IMG/VR virus record: IMGVR_UViG_3300029448_000172
Coordinates: 1 to 21,188 of that record
DNA: 21,188 nt
Origin: a virus
Reading direction: 5' to 3' (one strand)
The translations under genes and the position numbers were made by a program. The notes under the pieces are model-generated. The model ran no database searches. It saw nothing but the letters and a program-made list of their open reading frames with translations, and had not been told where the DNA came from. This document shows positions 19,262 to 21,188 of this stretch, piece by piece (position 1 is the first letter of the stretch; every line of letters starts with the position of its first letter).

Positions 19262-21188
19262 TTACATTATACTTAAAGCACCATTGCCACTAATTGTCAA
19301 GACTGTACTACCACCACTTACAGTAATTGGTCCAAACAAAACACTATTCTTTGTATTAGCAGTAACTACACTAGCATTAGAACTTACTGTATTGTAGTTA
19401 CTAAACACATTACCAACAGTACTAATCTCACTTGCTTGTATTGTACTTAATGATAAAGTACCTGAGCCATCTGTAGTTAGTGCTTGACCTGCAGTACCAT
19501 CAGCAACTGGATAACTTAATCCATCTAGTACTACTTTACCTGAACCGTTAGGAGTAATGGCTATGTTACCATTACTTGTAGATACAATAGAATTTCCGTT
19601 AACATCAAGCGAACCTCCAAGTTGGGGAGTTCCATCCTGAACTATATCTGTTAAAGAACCTGCAACTATAGTTACCCAAGCAGATCCATTATAATATTTT
19701 AATACATTTGCTGTACTATTGTATGCTAAATCTCCTTCATCTAATGATGCAGTAGGATCACTACTACCTACTCTGTATCTTTGTGCAAAACTATTTACTT
19801 CTCCTATATTACTAGCAACCACATTAATGTTAGAAGTTTCTACTGTAATAACATTACCCATGCCATTACCATGTGTAGTACAATAATACTTTAATGAAGA
19901 TGGTGCATCCGAAGGAACAACAAATGTAGTCTTTGCTCCAGCACTTCCCGGAGTTCCTGATGCTGTTACACCTGTCGTATAACTTGCATCTGCACTTGTT
20001 CTAAATGCTATTGGATGTGAACTATTACTAGAATCACTTTGGTCAAACACATATGTGTTACCTCTTATTAATGTAATAGCTGGATTACCTGTACCATCTA
20101 AATAAAATACATTACCAGAACCACCACCATATAATGTTCCACTTGCTACTGTAACTGCATAGTTTGTAGTAGATGCAAGAGCATTTACAAGTGAAGTAAC
20201 ATCAGAACTAATACCAGCTAGTGTTGTGATGTTTGCACTAATACCAGCAAGAGTTGTTATATTAGAATTTTGCCCAGCTAATGTTGTTATATTGCTGTTG
20301 TTTCCTGCTACTGTAGTAACATTACTAGCTATACCAGCTACAGTAGTTATGTTACTAGCTATTCCTGCTACTGTACCAATATTGCTATTAGCACCAGCAA
20401 CAGTTGCTATGTTACCTACTACACCTGATGCACCTAATGTTGCCATATTCGTTACATTTGCTGAAGTAGCTAGTAGATTTAAGTCTGTTACTATATCACT
20501 TGTAGCTAATTGATTTAGATCTGAAACTATGTCAGACGTAGCTAATGTATTTAGGTCGCTAACTATATCAGATGTTGCTAATGTATTTAAGTCTGTAACA
20601 ATATCTGAAGTAGCTAATGTATTAATATCATTTATTACATCTGTGACTGCTAATGTATTTAAGTCACTTACAAAATCAGAAGTTATCAAACTTGCTTTAG
20701 CGGCAACGGAAGTTATTTCAGAAGATTTACCTGCTACTGTAGTAATATTACTTGAAATTCCTGCAACAGTAGTTACGTTACTTGCTATACCACTTACAGT
20801 AGTTACATTTGCAGATATACCTGCTATTGTTGTAACATCTGTTGCACTTATAGTAGTTGCTACATTACCACTACCATCAAATGTTAAAACTTTACTTGCT
20901 CTAGTTGCTGATACTGGTAAAGTAAGTGTGGCACTTGCATCATCATCAGATAGTCTTATTGACCTTGCTATCTCATCTTCTCTTTCACCCATCATAGCAA
21001 CCATTTTGTCTAAATCTGTATTTAAACTTTCAATAACAAACGGTCCTGATGAAGGAAAATCTGTTGTTCTTGCTACTGGAATATCTCTTACTATAGTTAT
21101 AATGTCACCAGCAGATGCACCACTACCACCTAATACAACATTACCACCACCTGTTACTCCTGCACCTGTAACTGAATATTGTGTTGCT
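19262..21188 (-). CDS. T7-type tail fibre protein (N-terminus beyond window edge)
   Basis: At least 641 residues in this window; the frame is open to the right edge, so the Met at 21004 is internal. The first visible part, GDIITIVRDIPVARTTDF followed by FVIESLNTDLDKMVAM and AR-IRL, is the end of the T7 gp17-like N-terminal domain that joins the fibre to the tail. A long repeat region follows: 10-residue NITTVAGI.S units and 12-residue TSDIVSDLNTLA units. After it (20110-19850) comes a cupredoxin-like domain with all four type-1 copper ligand residues, then a DGTPQLGGSLDVNG module and a C-terminal beta region. It would recognise the host surface. Confidence 0.85.
   Translation of the reverse strand, partial: ATQYSVTGAGVTGGGNVVLGGSGASAGDIITIVRDIPVARTTDFPSSGPFVIESLNTDLDKMVAMMGEREDEIARSIRLSDDDASATLTLPVSATRASKVLTFDGSGNVATTISATDVTTIAGISANVTTVSGIASNVTTVAGISSNITTVAGKSSEITSVAAKASLITSDFVSDLNTLAVTDVINDINTLATSDIVTDLNTLATSDIVSDLNTLATSDIVSDLNQLATSDIVTDLNLLATSANVTNMATLGASGVVGNIATVAGANSNIGTVAGIASNITTVAGIASNVTTVAGNNSNITTLAGQNSNITTLAGISANITTLAGISSDVTSLVNALASTTNYAVTVASGTLYGGGSGNVFYLDGTGNPAITLIRGNTYVFDQSDSSNSSHPIAFRTSADASYTTGVTASGTPGSAGAKTTFVVPSDAPSSLKYYCTTHGNGMGNVITVETSNINVVASNIGEVNSFAQRYRVGSSDPTASLDEGDLAYNSTANVLKYYNGSAWVTIVAGSLTDIVQDGTPQLGGSLDVNGNSIVSTSNGNIAITPNGSGKVVLDGLSYPVADGTAGQALTTDGSGTLSLSTIQASEISTVGNVFSNYNTVSSNASVVTANTKNSVLFGPITVSGGSTVLTISGNGALSIM
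20467..20695 (-). repeat. 36-base tandem repeats within the tail fibre
   Basis: About six degenerate 36-base units coding the 12-residue unit TSDIV(T/S)DLN(T/Q/L)LA. The amino acids are better conserved than the bases. Flanking them, at about 20200-20400 and 20720-20840, lie 30-base units coding N(I/V)TT(V/L)AG.(A/S)S. Confidence 0.8.

Noticed and set aside
20467-20695. CRISPR-like array
   Set aside because: Units are contiguous, degenerate 36-base repeats without spacers and lie in frame in the tail-fibre gene.

Overview
The window reads as part of the genome of a tailed phage with a T7-like (podovirus-type) head and tail plan. It is AT-rich, tightly packed, and full of start/stop overlaps of the ATGA type. 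The low GC and the gene flavours (small basic proteins beside the terminase, a copper-protein-like fold in the tail fibre, the C1q-like tail proteins, the LGGSLDVNG fibre module) resemble phages seen in marine surface-water metagenomes, so a marine alphaproteobacterial host is a reasonable guess. No polymerase, integrase, tRNA or CRISPR array is visible, and the host cannot be fixed from this sequence alone.

Layout. (1) 1-7247, minus strand: the head block. In transcription order it holds the small terminase subunit, four small basic or membrane proteins, a DUF6321-like basic protein, two short unknown proteins, the large terminase, a gp7.3-like small protein, the portal, a Bbp19-like protein, the scaffold, a gp13-like acetyltransferase-fold protein and the start of the major capsid protein. 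(2) 7248-7631: a 384-base divergent control region with a minus-strand promoter and an extraordinarily base-paired element in front of the first rightward gene. (3) 7632-15275, plus strand: the early block. It holds unknown small proteins, an ArdC-like zinc metallopeptidase, a winged-helix protein, a Cro-like regulator, a DUF1064 nuclease, a DnaT-like protein and probable helicase-loader partner, a YqaJ-type exonuclease, an ERF annealing protein, SSB, a second HTH regulator, zinc-ribbon proteins and a GH24 lysozyme. (4) 15276-15447: a convergent junction. (5) 15448-21188, minus strand: holin, a membrane coiled-coil protein, three tandem C1q-like tail proteins, small tail proteins and a large T7-type tail fibre running off the right edge.

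How it works together. The rightward block looks like antirestriction, regulation, replication and recombination (exonuclease + ERF + SSB), ending in the lysozyme. The two leftward blocks probably form one late programme on the circular or permuted map (tail, holin, packaging, head). The lysozyme is therefore on the opposite strand from the holin that would release it.

The most unusual content is non-coding. At 7440-7631 about 150 of 192 bases can pair, in nested stems that meet in a four-way junction without any unpaired base. The outermost stem covers the Shine-Dalgarno sequence of the first early gene. Further foldable elements sit at 6781-6841, 8205-8333, 10824-10984 and 15289-15364, nearly all in the gaps between transcription units. 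This suggests that the phage uses structured RNA, or DNA cruciforms, at its main control points.
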